Source: Actinokineospora diospyrosa
GTDB lineage: Bacteria; Actinomycetota; Actinomycetes; Mycobacteriales; Pseudonocardiaceae
Reading direction: 5' to 3'
NCBI RefSeq assembly: GCF_024171925.1
Contig: NZ_JAMTCO010000020.1
Coordinates: 68,661-132,660, forward strand
DNA length: 64,000 nucleotides
The translations under genes were made by a program, and so were the position numbers. Numbering within the stretch: the stretch's first letter is position 1; the number at the start of each line of letters is the position of its first letter. Of the stretch, positions 27,410-37,152 are shown piece after piece. The notes beneath the pieces were generated by a model, which worked only from the letters and a program-made list of their open reading frames with translations, made no database searches and had not been told where the DNA came from.

Positions 27410-28261
27410 TCAGCCGGGTGGGATGTGGTCGGCTGCCACGACCTTGTCCCCGGCGAACGAGAGGACCCACACGCTGCCCTTGCGCGCCTGCGGATCGGCC
27501 AGCCCGGTCAGCTCGGCCACCAGGGCCGGGATGACGCCGCCCTGGCTGCAGACGACCGGGGTGCCGCCGTCGGCGGCGAGCCCGCGCAGGTGGGCCACCG
27601 CGGTGCCCGGGTCGTGGTGCTCGGCCAGTTCCGGCGCGGCCTCGACCGCGACCCCCAGCGCCGCGGCCAGTGGGGCCACAGTGGCCCGGCAGCGCACCTT
27701 CGGGACCGCCACCACCCTGTCCGGTCCGAACAGCGGCAGCAGCCGCGTCAGCGCCCCGGTTTGCCGCTGCCCCTGCGCCGAGAGCGGCCGCTGGTCGTCG
27801 GGGCCCGGCCAGTCCCGCTTGCGGCCCGCGTGCGCGTGCCGCACCAGCAGGACCGTCGTGGTGTCGGCTGGCGCTGCGGTGAAGCGCTCCAGCACCACCC
27901 GGTCGTGCGGGTAGCTCAGCAGCGCCGCCGCGTCCTCGACCGGGAGCCAGCGCAGCCGGTCGACCTCGTCGTTGGCGGTGAAACCGCCCGCGGTGGCGCG
28001 GGCGGCGAAGTAGTCGACCAGCTTGTCGCCGCCCACGACGGGGTAGCCGACCTGACCGAGGTGGCGGCCGAGGACCGCCGTGGAACCGGTCTCCTCGGCC
28101 ACCTCCCGCACCGCCGCGGCGTGGACGGTCTCACCCCGGTCCAGCTTTCCCTTGGGCAGGCTCCAGTCGTCGTAGCCGTCCCGGTGCACCACGGCGACCT
28201 CGACACCGCCGGGGGCGGCCGCGGGCCGCCACAGCACCGCGCCCGCGGCGCGCACCAGCAC
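27410..28261 (-). CDS. mutT1: Two-domain Nudix hydrolase / histidine phosphatase (MutT1-like)
   Basis: A 283-residue protein. The N-terminal Nudix domain (about 1-130) has an intact Nudix box from G38 to G59 (GKLDRGET, then REVAEETG). The C-terminal histidine phosphatase domain (about 140-280) has LLVRHAHAG. This fusion is the mycobacterial MutT1 type, which cleans oxidised guanine nucleotides such as 8-oxo-dGTP and diadenosine polyphosphates. It starts 3 bases after the ppk stop, so ppk-mutT1 form an operon, as in mycobacteria. Its 3' end has given rise to the degenerate repeats downstream. Confidence 0.93.
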   Translation of the reverse strand: MLVRAAGAVLWRPAAAPGGVEVAVVHRDGYDDWSLPKGKLDRGETVHAAAVREVAEETGSTAVLGRHLGQVGYPVVGGDKLVDYFAARATAGGFTANDEVDRLRWLPVEDAAALLSYPHDRVVLERFTAAPADTTTVLLVRHAHAGRKRDWPGPDDQRPLSAQGQRQTGALTRLLPLFGPDRVVAVPKVRCRATVAPLAAALGVAVEAAPELAEHHDPGTAVAHLRGLAADGGTPVVCSQGGVIPALVAELTGLADPQARKGSVWVLSFAGDKVVAADHIPPG

Positions 28262-28264
28262 GGC

Positions 28265-30463
28265 TCAGCCCAGCGCGCGGTGGCGGGCCAGCAGTTCGGC
28301 TTGGTGGTCGCGCACCGAACTGCCCTCTTCGGGCGCGGGGACCCACTCGCCGCCGGGGGTCAGCAGCCAGCAGCGGGTCGAGGGGTCCAGCGCGGAGTCG
28401 AAGATGGCGTCCAGTTGCGCGGTGAGACTCGGGTCGGTCACCCGGACCTGCACCTCGACCCGGCGGTCCAGGTTGCGGTGCATCATGTCCGCGCTGCCGA
28501 TCCAGTGCTCGTCGGAGCCCGCGAAGTGGAAGATCCGCGAGTGCTCCAGGAACCGGCCCAGGATCGAGCGGACGCGGATGTTCTCGCTCAGCCCGGGGAT
28601 GCCCGGCTTGAGCGCGCAGATCCCGCGCACCACCACATCGATCGGCACACCGGCCTGCGACGCCCGGTACAGCGCGTCGATGACCTGTTCGTCCACCAGG
28701 GAGTTCATCTTGATCCGGATGCCCGCGGGCTTGCCGTCGCGCAGGTGCGCCACCTCGCGCTCGATGCGCTCGACGATGCCGCGGCGCACGCCGTAGGGCG
28801 CCACGAGCAGGCTGCGGTACTGGTCCTGGCGGGCGTAGCCGGTGAGGACGTTGAACAGGTCGGTGAGGTCCGCGCCGATCGAGGGCTCCGCGGTGAGCAG
28901 GCCGACGTCCTCGTAGAGCCGCGCGGTCTTGGGGTTGTAGTTGCCGGTCCCGATGTGGCAGTAGCGGCGGATCGTGGAACCCTCCTGGCGCACCACCAGC
29001 GAGGTCTTGCAGTGCGTCTTGAGACCGACCAGGCCGTACACCACGTGCACGCCCGCCTTCTCCAGCTGCCGCGCCCACTTGATGTTGGCCTGCTCGTCGA
29101 AGCGCGCCTTCAGCTCCACCAGCGCCACGACCTGCTTGCCCGCCTCGGCCGCGTCGATGAGCGCGTCCACGATGGGCGAGTCGCCCGAGGTGCGGTACAG
29201 GGTCTGCTTGATCGCCAGCACGTGCGGGTCGCTGGCCGCCTGCTCCACGAACCGCTGCACGCTGGTGGAGAACGAGTCGTACGGGTGGTGCACCAGCACA
29301 TCGCCCTCGCGCAGCGTCGCGAAGATGCTGCGCGGGGTCTCCCGCTCACCGAACGCCGGGTGCGTCGCGGGCCGGAACGGCGGGTCCTTGAGCTCCTTGC
29401 GGTCCACGCCGTAGAGCTGCCACAGGCACGACAGGTCGAGCAGCCCGCGCACCACCACGACGTCGTTGGGGTGCACCTCCAACTCGCGCAGCAGCAGTTC
29501 GAGCATGTGCTCGGTCATGTCGTCGGCGACCTCGAGGCGCACCGAGGGACCGAAGCGGCGCTGCGCCAGTTCCCGTTCCAGGGCCTTGAGCAGGTCCTCG
29601 TCGCGGTCCTCCTCGACCTCCAGGTCGGCGTTGCGGGTCACCCGGAACGCGTGCTGCTCGATGACGTCCATGCCGGTGAACAGCGTCGGCAGGTGCGCGG
29701 CGATGAGCTCCTCCAGCGGCAGGAACACCGCCACCTGCTCGTCGGCGCTGCGGTCGATCGGCACCAGCCGCGGCACGTTGTCGGGCACCTTGACCCTGGC
29801 GAAGCTCTCCCGCCCGGTCTCCGGGTTGCGCACCGTCACGGCGAGGTTGAGCGAGAGCCCGGAGATGTAGGGGAACGGGTGCGCCGGGTCGAACGCGAGC
29901 GGGGTCAGCACCGGGAACACCTGGTCGCGGTAGTACGCCGCCAACCGCTTGTGCTCGTCGTCGGTGAGCTCGGCCCAGCCCGCGATGCTGATCCCGCGCT
30001 CGCGCAACGCCGGGCGCACCTGCTCGGCGAAGGCCCGCGAGTGCCGCTCGACCAGGTCCTGGTTGCGCTTGGAGATGTAGCCCAACTGCTCGCGCGGGGT
30101 CAGCCCGTCCGCGCTGCGCACCGAGAGCCCGGTCTCGTTCCTGCGCTTGAGGCCCGCGACCCGCACCATGTAGAACTCGTCGAGGTTGGAGGCGAAGATG
30201 GCCAGGAACTTGGCCCGCTCCAGCAGCGGCTGCGAGGCGTCCTCGGCCAGCGCGAGCACCCGCCCGTTGAAGTCCAACCAGGACAGTTCCCGGTTCAGGT
30301 AGCGGTCGTCGGGCAGGTCGGTCGGCGCGGTCGCCGGGGTGACCGCGGGCGGTGCCGAGGGCACACCCCGCGGTTCCACACCGTCGGTCGCGGGCGGCGG
30401 CACGGCAACGGTGCTCTCGCCGCTGGTCGTCGGGGCCTGGTCCGGGGTGCTCTCGGTGCTCAC
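28265..30463 (-). CDS. ppk: Polyphosphate kinase 1
   Basis: A 732-residue PPK1 that reversibly polymerises ATP gamma-phosphate into polyphosphate. An extra Pro/Thr/Ala-rich N-terminus of about 50 residues precedes the conserved core, which begins [17 protein letters not shown]. The autophosphorylated His is in [17 protein letters not shown], and a second conserved His is in [20 protein letters not shown]. The start is GTG 30463. It is upstream of mutT1 in one operon, coupling phosphate storage with nucleotide sanitation. Confidence 0.96.
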   Translation of the reverse strand: MSTESTPDQAPTTSGESTVAVPPPATDGVEPRGVPSAPPAVTPATAPTDLPDDRYLNRELSWLDFNGRVLALAEDASQPLLERAKFLAIFASNLDEFYMVRVAGLKRRNETGLSVRSADGLTPREQLGYISKRNQDLVERHSRAFAEQVRPALRERGISIAGWAELTDDEHKRLAAYYRDQVFPVLTPLAFDPAHPFPYISGLSLNLAVTVRNPETGRESFARVKVPDNVPRLVPIDRSADEQVAVFLPLEELIAAHLPTLFTGMDVIEQHAFRVTRNADLEVEEDRDEDLLKALERELAQRRFGPSVRLEVADDMTEHMLELLLRELEVHPNDVVVVRGLLDLSCLWQLYGVDRKELKDPPFRPATHPAFGERETPRSIFATLREGDVLVHHPYDSFSTSVQRFVEQAASDPHVLAIKQTLYRTSGDSPIVDALIDAAEAGKQVVALVELKARFDEQANIKWARQLEKAGVHVVYGLVGLKTHCKTSLVVRQEGSTIRRYCHIGTGNYNPKTARLYEDVGLLTAEPSIGADLTDLFNVLTGYARQDQYRSLLVAPYGVRRGIVERIEREVAHLRDGKPAGIRIKMNSLVDEQVIDALYRASQAGVPIDVVVRGICALKPGIPGLSENIRVRSILGRFLEHSRIFHFAGSDEHWIGSADMMHRNLDRRVEVQVRVTDPSLTAQLDAIFDSALDPSTRCWLLTPGGEWVPAPEEGSSVRDHQAELLARHRALG

Positions 30464-30550
30464 GGCCCCATTGTCAGGTACGGGGTACCCGTTGGCGCAC
30501 CCGTGGCCGGTACGCGGACGTGAATTCTCGCCACATCCACCCCGGGGCGG

Positions 30551-31180
30551 TCACCGCACCCGGCAGCCCGCGTGGGCCAGCCGGGCGGTGCGCGGCCCGA
30601 GGCCGAGCTCGAGCGCCAGGCGCAGGTCACCGGGGGTGTCCACATCGCAACGCAGGTGTGGCAGCGACTCACCGACGCGGACCGCGCCGTCACCGTGCGC
30701 CGACGCCGACCCCGGCCCGAACCTGGGGTCCAGCGCGGCGCCCGCCGCGGCGAGCAGCAGCGTGGTGCCGGTGCCCGGTCGGTCGGCGACGAACGCCCGC
30801 CGCCCGTCCGCCTCGGCCACCGCGGCCGCGAGGTCGGCCGGGCGCAGCGCGGGCAGGTCGGCCTGCATGGCGGCCACCGCGGTGCGCGGGTCCGCGCGGC
30901 GCAGCACCGCGGCGCCGAAGTCCAGCGCCGCGTTGAGCCCGGGCAGGCCGCGCTCGTCCACGACCTCGGCGCCGGTCCCGGCGAGCGCCGCGACCACCCG
31001 CGCGTCCTCGCACACCACCAGCAGCCTGCGCACCCCCGGCGCCGCGAGCGCGGCGCCCACCGTGTCCAACACCACAGCGAGCACCAGTTTGCGGTGCTCC
31101 CCGGCCCCGCCGGGCACCGCACCGCGCAACCGGGACTTGGCCCGGTCCAGGTTCTTCACCGGCACCACGATGTCGACCAC
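30551..31180 (-). CDS. cofC: CofC/FbiD guanylyltransferase (coenzyme F420 synthesis)
   Basis: A 209-residue nucleotidyltransferase with the family's N-terminus DIVVPVKNLDRAKSRLRG and a conserved Asp in AAMQADLPALRPADL. In actinobacteria the orthologue (FbiD, Rv2983) uses phosphoenolpyruvate to make an EPPG precursor; archaeal CofC uses 2-phospholactate. The organism is therefore expected to make F420. GTG 31180 start. It is followed by ppk on the same strand after an 87-base gap and is divergent from the acyltransferase. Confidence 0.9.
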   Translation of the reverse strand: MVDIVVPVKNLDRAKSRLRGAVPGGAGEHRKLVLAVVLDTVGAALAAPGVRRLLVVCEDARVVAALAGTGAEVVDERGLPGLNAALDFGAAVLRRADPRTAVAAMQADLPALRPADLAAAVAEADGRRAFVADRPGTGTTLLLAAAGAALDPRFGPGSASAHGDGAVRVGESLPHLRCDVDTPGDLRLALELGLGPRTARLAHAGCRVR

Positions 31181-31338
31181 GGCACCGATCCTGCCGGCCG
31201 CGACCGCGGTGGGCGGCGACCCACCCGCTAGTGGACCCGTGTGGACCCCGGCCGGGTCCGGCAGGGAGACTCACGGGTCACGTGCGGGTGCGGGCCTGCC
31301 GGTTGTTCGCCGGCCGGGGTTGATGCGGAGGAGCGGCG

Positions 31339-32061
31339 TTGGGCAAGCGTGAGAAGGGCGGGTTCTGGGTGGGGCTGTCCGCGGCCGTGTTCTACCCGGT
31401 GAGCTGGTTGGGCAAGCGGGACTACCGGCACGCGGACAAGCTGCCGACCGAGGGCGCCGCCCTGCTGGTGATGAACCACGTCTCGCACCTGGACCCGGCC
31501 AGCGACGCGGTCTTCGTGCACCGCAACGGGCGGGTGCCGCGGTTCATGGCCAAGGACAGCCTGTTCCGGATCCCGGTGTTCGGCAAGATGCTCGCGGGCT
31601 CCGGCGGCATCCCCGTCTACCGCGGTTCCTCCGACGCCCGCAACAGCCTCAGCGCCGCGCACGAGGCGCTGCGCGACGGCAAGCTCGTGCTCATCTACCC
31701 CGAGGGCACCATCACCAAGGACCCGGCTGGCTGGCCGATGTGGTCGCGCACCGGCGTGGCGCGGCTGGCGCTGGACAACGACGTCCCGGTGATCCCGGCG
31801 GCGCGGTGGGGCACCCAGCGGATCTGGAACGGCTACGACAAGAAGTTCCGGCCGTTCCCGCGCAAGCAGGTGGTGACCATCGTCGGCGACCCGGTCGACC
31901 TGTCGGCCTACCGCGGCAAGCCGGTGACCAACCAGTTGCTGCGCGAGGTGACCGACCTGCTCATGAGCCGGGTGCGCGCGCTGCTGGCCGAGATCCGCGA
32001 GGAGCCGGAGCCCGCGGGCTTCTTCCGCGCGGGCGGCAAGCGCGACGCCGCAGAGGGCTGA
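31339..32061 (+). CDS. 1-acyl-glycerol-3-phosphate acyltransferase (PlsC family)
   Basis: A 240-residue acyltransferase. It has the HX4D motif in [12 protein letters not shown], the substrate-binding GGIPVYRG, and the YPEGTITKD block. It probably acylates lysophosphatidate at the inner membrane; a weakly hydrophobic N-terminal segment (about 8-25) may anchor it. The start is TTG 31339, with GGAGGAG 5 bases upstream. It is followed 13 bases later by gpsA, so the two glycerolipid genes form an operon. Confidence 0.9.
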   Translation: MGKREKGGFWVGLSAAVFYPVSWLGKRDYRHADKLPTEGAALLVMNHVSHLDPASDAVFVHRNGRVPRFMAKDSLFRIPVFGKMLAGSGGIPVYRGSSDARNSLSAAHEALRDGKLVLIYPEGTITKDPAGWPMWSRTGVARLALDNDVPVIPAARWGTQRIWNGYDKKFRPFPRKQVVTIVGDPVDLSAYRGKPVTNQLLREVTDLLMSRVRALLAEIREEPEPAGFFRAGGKRDAAEG

Positions 32062-32074
32062 GGCGGGCGCAGCC

Positions 32075-33079
32075 ATGGCGGGCAAGATCACGGTCATGGG
32101 CGCGGGGTCCTGGGGGACCACCTTCGCCAAGGTGCTGGCCGACGCGGGGACCGAGGTGGTCCTGTGGGCGCGGCGGCGCGACGTCGCCGAGGGCATCGCC
32201 GCGACCAGGCAGAACCGGGACTACCTCCCGGGGGTGGTGCTGCCGGACCCGTTGACGTCCACTTCGGACCCGCGGGCGGCGCTCGAGGGCGCTGGCACGG
32301 TGGTGCTCGCCGTGCCCAGCCAGACCCTGCGGCACAACCTGACCGCGTGGCGGGCGTTGCTGCCGCGCGGGGCGACGCTGGTGAGCCTGGCCAAGGGGGT
32401 GGAGTTGGGCACCCTCAAGCGGATGAGCGAGGTCGTCGTCGACGTGGCCGGGGTGCCCGAGGACCAGGTCGCGGTGGTGTCCGGGCCCAACCTGGCCAAG
32501 GAGATCGCCGAGGAGCAGCCGACCGCGACGGTCATCGCCTGCCGCGACCACGACCGCGCGGTGGCGCTGCAGCGGGCCTGCACCACCGGCTACTTCCGGC
32601 CGTACACGATCACCGACGTCATCGGCTGCGAGCTCGGCGGCGCCTGCAAGAACGTCATCGCACTGTCCTGCGGCATGGCCGACGGGCTCGGCTTCGGCGC
32701 CAACACCTTGGCCACGCTGATGACCCGCGGCCTCGCCGAGACCAGCAGGCTCGGCGCGGCGCTGGGCGCGGACCCGATGACCTTCGCCGGACTGGCCGGG
32801 CTCGGCGACCTGGTGGCGTCCTGCTCCTCGCCGCTGTCGCGCAACCGGACCTTCGGCGCGCGGCTCGGTCGCGGCGAGACCATGGCGCAGGCGCAGGCCG
32901 CGGTGGGCGGGCAGGTCGCCGAGGGCGTGAAGTCCTGCTCCTCGATCCGCGAGTTGGCGCTGCGGCACGGGGTGGAGATGCCGATCACCGAGGTGGTGCA
33001 CCGGGTCTGCCACGACGGGTTCGACCCGAACGAGATGGCCGGTCAGCTCATCGGCCGCAAGACCAGGCCGGAACGGTGA
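32075..33079 (+). CDS. gpsA: glycerol-3-phosphate dehydrogenase, NAD(P)+
   Basis: The 334-residue enzyme reduces dihydroxyacetone phosphate to sn-glycerol 3-phosphate for phospholipid synthesis. The Rossmann loop [17 protein letters not shown] is at the N-terminus. The catalytic Lys lies in [14 protein letters not shown], and [14 protein letters not shown] is the family C-terminal signature. It lies in an operon with the acyltransferase upstream and overlaps the next gene by 4 bases (GTGA). Confidence 0.96.
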   Translation: MAGKITVMGAGSWGTTFAKVLADAGTEVVLWARRRDVAEGIAATRQNRDYLPGVVLPDPLTSTSDPRAALEGAGTVVLAVPSQTLRHNLTAWRALLPRGATLVSLAKGVELGTLKRMSEVVVDVAGVPEDQVAVVSGPNLAKEIAEEQPTATVIACRDHDRAVALQRACTTGYFRPYTITDVIGCELGGACKNVIALSCGMADGLGFGANTLATLMTRGLAETSRLGAALGADPMTFAGLAGLGDLVASCSSPLSRNRTFGARLGRGETMAQAQAAVGGQVAEGVKSCSSIRELALRHGVEMPITEVVHRVCHDGFDPNEMAGQLIGRKTRPER

Positions 33080-34200
33080 GCGCGCCGTTCGGGGACGGGA
33101 CCCGCTGCGTGCACGCGGGACTCGCTCCTGCCGCGCCGGGTGCCGCCGTTGCGCCGCAGCCGGTCTTGGCCGCGCAGTTCCACTTGTCCGATGATCCTGC
33201 CGACGACTTCTATGGCCGCGCGGGCAATCCGACGTGGCGCGCGTTGGAGTCAGCGATCGGTGAGCTCGACGGCGGGTCCTGCATCGCCTACGCCTCCGGC
33301 ATGGCGGCGGTGTCGTCGGTGCTGAGGGTGCTTCTTAAGCCTGGTGACACGGTGGTTCTGCCGTCCGACGGCTACTACCTGGCCCGGTCTTACGTGCGCG
33401 AGCACATGAATGGCTTGGTGGTGCGGGAAGTCCCGACAGCGGGGGAGTGGACGGCCGACACGGTCGCGGGCGCCCGCTTGGTGCTGCTGGAGACCCCGTC
33501 CAACCCCGGCCTCGACGTGTGCGACATCGCCGAGATCGCGCGGTTGTCGCACGCGGCGGGCGCGCTGGTCGCGGTCGACAACACGACGGCGACCCCGTTG
33601 GGGCAGCGGCCGTTGGAGCTCGGCGCCGACCTCACCCTCGCCAGCGACACGAAGGCCCTGGCCGGGCACAGCGACATCGTGCTCGGCCACGTCACCGCCG
33701 CCGACCCGGAGTTGGCCGCCCGGCTGCGGTCCGAGCGCACGGCGAGCGGGGCGGTGCCCGGACCGTTCGAGGTGTGGTTGGCGCACCGCGGTCTCGGCAC
33801 GCTGGACCTGAGGTTGGCCCGCCAGGCGGAGAACGCCGCCGCGCTGTACGAGGCGTTGCGGGGTCACCCACGGATCCGGTCGGTGCGCTGGCCGGGTTCC
33901 CCGCACGACCCGGCGCACCCGGTGGCGTCGCGGCAGATGCGCCGCTTCGGCGGGGTGATCACCTTCGAACTGGGCCCCGCCGGACCGGATCTCACTGACC
34001 GGGATCCCGCCGCGGCGGTGGCCGATTTCCTGGCCGCGTCCCGGCTGGTGTCCTCGGCCACCAGTTTCGGCGGCCTGCACTCCAGCGCCGACCGCCGCGC
34101 GCGCTGGGGCGACCAGGTCCCGGCGGGGTTGCTGCGCTTCTCCTGCGGCTGTGAGGACACCCGCGACCTGGTCGCCGATGTCCTCACAGCGCTGGGCTAG
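33076..34200 (+). CDS. Cystathionine gamma-lyase/synthase-type PLP enzyme
   Basis: About 374 residues. It belongs to the Cys/Met-metabolism PLP family: [20 protein letters not shown] near the N-terminus, GMAAVSSV for phosphate binding, DNTTATPL for the cofactor-stacking region, and the Schiff-base Lys in [18 protein letters not shown]. The C-terminal Arg region is present ([15 protein letters not shown]). Gamma-lyase (cysteine-forming) and gamma-synthase activities cannot be separated by eye. GTG 33076 overlaps the gpsA stop, so it is co-translated with a lipid gene, while cysteine dioxygenase lies 1.7 kb away. Confidence 0.85.
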   Translation: MSAPFGDGTRCVHAGLAPAAPGAAVAPQPVLAAQFHLSDDPADDFYGRAGNPTWRALESAIGELDGGSCIAYASGMAAVSSVLRVLLKPGDTVVLPSDGYYLARSYVREHMNGLVVREVPTAGEWTADTVAGARLVLLETPSNPGLDVCDIAEIARLSHAAGALVAVDNTTATPLGQRPLELGADLTLASDTKALAGHSDIVLGHVTAADPELAARLRSERTASGAVPGPFEVWLAHRGLGTLDLRLARQAENAAALYEALRGHPRIRSVRWPGSPHDPAHPVASRQMRRFGGVITFELGPAGPDLTDRDPAAAVADFLAASRLVSSATSFGGLHSSADRRARWGDQVPAGLLRFSCGCEDTRDLVADVLTALG

Positions 34201-34212
34201 TGCCCCGGGTGC

Positions 34213-34953
34213 CTAGACCGGCAGGGCCATCTTCATCACGACGTCGCCGTGCGGGGTGTCCGACCCGCCCGCGGCCTCGATGCTGACACCGACCTGGTTG
34301 GCCGAGCCGATCCCCGAGCTGTCCACGATGGACGCCCGACCGGTGTTGTCCGGGGTCAGCAGGCCCACCGAGCGCGGGCTGCCGTCGTCCTGCATCAGCC
34401 ACGCCTGGTAGGTCTTGCCCACCGGGGCGGGCGGCAGGTTCGCTGCCAGCAGCATGACCTTGCCCTGCGCGCGGGACACGACAACGGTGCCGTTGAGGCC
34501 CGAGGTCGTCGACCCGCTGACGAACCGGGCGTCGTCGGCCGAGAGCAACTCCACCATGGCCACCGACTGCGACTTCTGGGTGTCGAGCTCCTCCTGGCTG
34601 CGCACCAGCAGGACACCGAGCGACACCGACACGACCAGCAGCGCGGCGGCCGCGATTCCGGTCAACCGCAGCGCCCACGCCGAACGGGGGCGGCGCGCCT
34701 GCCCGGTGGCGTGGTGCTCCAGCGGCGGCAGTTGGCGGACCTGGGCGACGCGGGCGAGCACCCGCGCCTTCAGCTCCGGTGGTGGCACCTCCGACACCGC
34801 GTCCCCGACGCGGGCGGCGGTGGCCTGCAACTCGCGCACCTCTTGGGCGCACGCGTCGCAGTCGGCGAGGTGCCGCTCGAACGCTGCGCGCTCGATCTCC
34901 GGGATCGCGTCGAGGGCGTAGGCGCCGGTCAGCGCGTGGATGTCTGCGGTCAT
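34213..34953 (-). CDS. rskA: Anti-sigma-K factor RskA
   Basis: 246 residues. The cytoplasmic anti-sigma domain has a zinc motif H28-x3-C32-x2-C35; one transmembrane helix spans about 96-117; and the extracellular RskA domain (about 125-246) contains LPPAPVGKTYQAWLMQ. It should hold SigK at the membrane until regulated proteolysis. Its ATG overlaps the sigK stop by 4 bases, giving coupled, near-equal synthesis. Confidence 0.93.
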   Translation of the reverse strand: MTADIHALTGAYALDAIPEIERAAFERHLADCDACAQEVRELQATAARVGDAVSEVPPPELKARVLARVAQVRQLPPLEHHATGQARRPRSAWALRLTGIAAAALLVVSVSLGVLLVRSQEELDTQKSQSVAMVELLSADDARFVSGSTTSGLNGTVVVSRAQGKVMLLAANLPPAPVGKTYQAWLMQDDGSPRSVGLLTPDNTGRASIVDSSGIGSANQVGVSIEAAGGSDTPHGDVVMKMALPV

Positions 34954-35549
34954 CGGGCCACCCCCAGGCAGTCGCGCAGGCGGATGAGACCGTCGCGCAG
35001 TCGAGTCTTGATCGTCCCCAGCGGCGTGTCGAGCAGTTCCGCCACCTCGCGGTAGGTCAACCCGCGGTAGTAGGCCAGTTCCACCGACTCGCGTTGCAGG
35101 TCGGTCAGCGAGGACAGGCAGCGGCGCACCTGCTCGTGCTCGAGCCGGGTGCTGACCTGCTCGGCCACCTCGTCGAACGGCCTGCTGGTCTCCCGCCGGT
35201 AGGCGCGGTCCTCCCGGTCGGTCGCCGACTGCGAGGAGCGCACCCGGTCCACCGCCCGCCGGTGCGCCAGGGTCATCACCCAGGTCATCGCGCTGCCCCG
35301 CTCGGGGCTGAACCGCGCCGCGGTGCGCCACAGCTCCAGCAGCACCTCCTGGGTCACCTCCTCCGACTGCGCCGGGTCCCGCACGATCCGCCGGACCAGG
35401 CCGAACACCGGGGCCGACACCTGGTCGTAGAGCTGCTCGAAGGCACCCTCGTCGCCCCGGGCCACCTGCTGCAACAACGTTTCCGCCTCCGGTGGGCGCG
35501 CCTCACCGGAGGCACCACCGCCCGCGATCCGCCGAACCCGCTCGGCCAT
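34950..35549 (-). CDS. sigK: ECF sigma factor SigK
   Basis: 199 residues. Sigma region 2 (about 30-100, FEQLYDQVSAPVFGLVRRIV and MTWVMTLAHRRAVD) and region 4 (about 138-195, with LTYREVAELLDTPLGTIKTR as the helix-turn-helix). Cys144 and Cys194 are 50 residues apart, the same spacing as the C133-C183 pair that makes M. tuberculosis SigK redox-sensitive, so disulfide control of RskA release is likely. I chose ATG 35549; GTG 35555 is also possible. It is divergent from cysteine dioxygenase. Confidence 0.92.
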   Translation of the reverse strand: MAERVRRIAGGGASGEARPPEAETLLQQVARGDEGAFEQLYDQVSAPVFGLVRRIVRDPAQSEEVTQEVLLELWRTAARFSPERGSAMTWVMTLAHRRAVDRVRSSQSATDREDRAYRRETSRPFDEVAEQVSTRLEHEQVRRCLSSLTDLQRESVELAYYRGLTYREVAELLDTPLGTIKTRLRDGLIRLRDCLGVAR

Positions 35550-35691
35550 GAACACCCGCTCTCGTCGACCAAACCCCCGCGGGACCCGCGTCCACACGTC
35601 GCCGGTCATTCGGGGCACCGGCCCCGCCGGATTGGCCGACGGCACCGCCCCCACCGGCGGCGACACCCGCAACACCGCTGGTCGGGCGCCG

Positions 35692-35732
35692 CCGGTGGGG
35701 CACCGCCGCACCCGGTGGGGCACTGTCCCACG
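35692..35732. promoter_or_regulatory. Direct and inverted repeats between sigK and cysteine dioxygenase
   Basis: CCGGTGGGGCAC occurs at 35692-35703 and 35712-35723, 20 bases apart (about two helical turns). The second copy overlaps an inverted repeat GTGGG-N7-CCCAC. This is the only notable structure in the 398-base divergent gap 35550-35947. Confidence 0.42.
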
Positions 35733-35947
35733 GAGTAGGACCGCTTCGCGGTGGGTTGCGCCCGCCCGGGGGGCGCTGCCACGCTGTGCCGCGTGTTGCT
35801 GCGCGCCATCGCCGACCGCCGGGGTCACGTCGACCTCGGTCTTGTCGCGAGCGCGCTCTGTCCGTGTCGTTGATCCAGCCCATCCGCCGACCCGGGTCAC
35901 CGGGCCGTCCCAGCTGTGTTCACCGCCACCGAAGGACACCCCCGGCC

Positions 35948-36427
35948 ATGTTCGCCGTTCCGCCCAACACCATCGCGCTCGCCGCCACCCCGGCCACCGC
36001 GCACCCCGTGCTCATCGCCCGCCAGTACGCCCAGGACCGCGCCCGCTGGGCGCCGCTGCTGCGCTACGACCCGGCCCGGCGCTTCGCCGCCCTGGTCGAG
36101 CGGGTCGACGGGCAGGAGATCTGGCTGATGAGCTGGCTGCCCGGCCAGCACACCGACCTGCACGACCACAGCACCGCCACCGGCGCGTTCACCGTGGTCT
36201 CCGGCACCCTCACCGAGCGGGTCGCCGCCGCGCACCGGCCAGCCGAGGTGCTGCACACGCTGGTCGAGGGGCAGTCGCGGGTGTTCGGCCCCGGCTACGT
36301 GCACCAGGTCGGCAACGACACGGCCGACCCCGCGGTGAGCATCCACGTCTACCGGTCCACCCGCCCGGCCATGCGCAACTACCGGATCGACCCGGTCACC
36401 GGGCTCCAGAGGCTGCCCGAGCGGTGA
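35948..36427 (+). CDS. Cysteine dioxygenase (cupin, type I)
   Basis: A 159-residue cupin. The three-His iron site is visible as H72 and H74 in LHDHSTATGAF and H119 in GYVHQVGN. The usual cupin Glu is absent, as in cysteine dioxygenases, which oxidise cysteine to cysteine sulfinate with O2. ATG 35948 is preferred; earlier in-frame starts give no homologous-looking sequence. Its 3' end overlaps the convergent PPOX gene by 32 bases. A related thiol dioxygenase activity cannot be excluded. Confidence 0.85.
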   Translation: MFAVPPNTIALAATPATAHPVLIARQYAQDRARWAPLLRYDPARRFAALVERVDGQEIWLMSWLPGQHTDLHDHSTATGAFTVVSGTLTERVAAAHRPAEVLHTLVEGQSRVFGPGYVHQVGNDTADPAVSIHVYRSTRPAMRNYRIDPVTGLQRLPER

Positions 36428-37082
36428 TGTGCGCGGGCTGCTCGAGGTCGGAGTCCGACACCGGGTCGCCCCACACCTGCCGGATCGGCAGCACACCCGC
36501 CCACGCCACGTTCGCGACCACGTCCTCCTCGTCGTCGCCGGGCGCGCCGTCGCGGGTCTTCACCGCGGCCTCGGCGAGGTCGAGGGCCAGCACCGCCGTG
36601 GCGGCCAACTCCTTGGTGCTCGGCGGCCGCGCGTGGTCCCACGAGCCGGGCGCCATGTGCTCGGTCAGCACGCGCAGGCCGCGCAGCTTCTCCTCGGGGT
36701 CGGTGATCTGCGTCGCGGTGCCGTGCACGACCGCCGACCGGTAGTTCATCGAGTGGTGGAACACCGACCGGGCGTAGACGACCCCGTCGAGCAGGGTCAC
36801 CGCGACGCACACCTCGATGCCCGCCATCGCGGCCCGCAGGCTGCGCGCGCCGGTCGAGCCGTGCAGGTAGAGGGTGTCGCCGTCGCGGCCGTAGCCGGTG
36901 GGCAGCACGATCGGGGACCCGTCGACCACCGTGGACAGGTGGCAGATCAGGCCCGCGTCGAGCACCGCGTACAGCGTGGCCCGGTCGGCCGCGGCGCGGT
37001 GCGCGCCGCGCTTGACGGTGCTGCGCGGGGTCGGCGAGAGCGGGGGCAGGTCCGCGTGCGGTGGGGGGCTGGTCTCGGTCAC
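36396..37082 (-). CDS. Pyridoxamine 5'-phosphate oxidase-like FMN protein
   Basis: 228 residues with the split-barrel FMN fold of the PPOX class: YAVLDAGLICHLSTVVDGSP, then VLPTGYGRDGDTLYLHGSTG and ARSVFHHSMNYRSAVVHG. These proteins bind FMN, F420 or heme; with a cofC gene nearby, F420 is possible. GTG 37082 is the start. It is divergent from a MocR/PdxR-type regulator, a frequent pairing that suggests it is the regulator's target. The extreme 3' end overlaps the cysteine dioxygenase gene. Confidence 0.83.
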   Translation of the reverse strand: MTETSPPPHADLPPLSPTPRSTVKRGAHRAAADRATLYAVLDAGLICHLSTVVDGSPIVLPTGYGRDGDTLYLHGSTGARSLRAAMAGIEVCVAVTLLDGVVYARSVFHHSMNYRSAVVHGTATQITDPEEKLRGLRVLTEHMAPGSWDHARPPSTKELAATAVLALDLAEAAVKTRDGAPGDDEEDVVANVAWAGVLPIRQVWGDPVSDSDLEQPAHITARAASGAR

Positions 37083-37152
37083 ACCGTTTACGCTGCACCA
37101 GCCGAGTGGCATCCTGACAGGGCCACAGCTCGGTGATTTCAGGAGGCCACTG

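Noticed and set aside
27326..30523. 1065-codon plus-strand frame across mutT1 and ppk
   Set aside because: It is an antisense shadow of two well-recognised genes.
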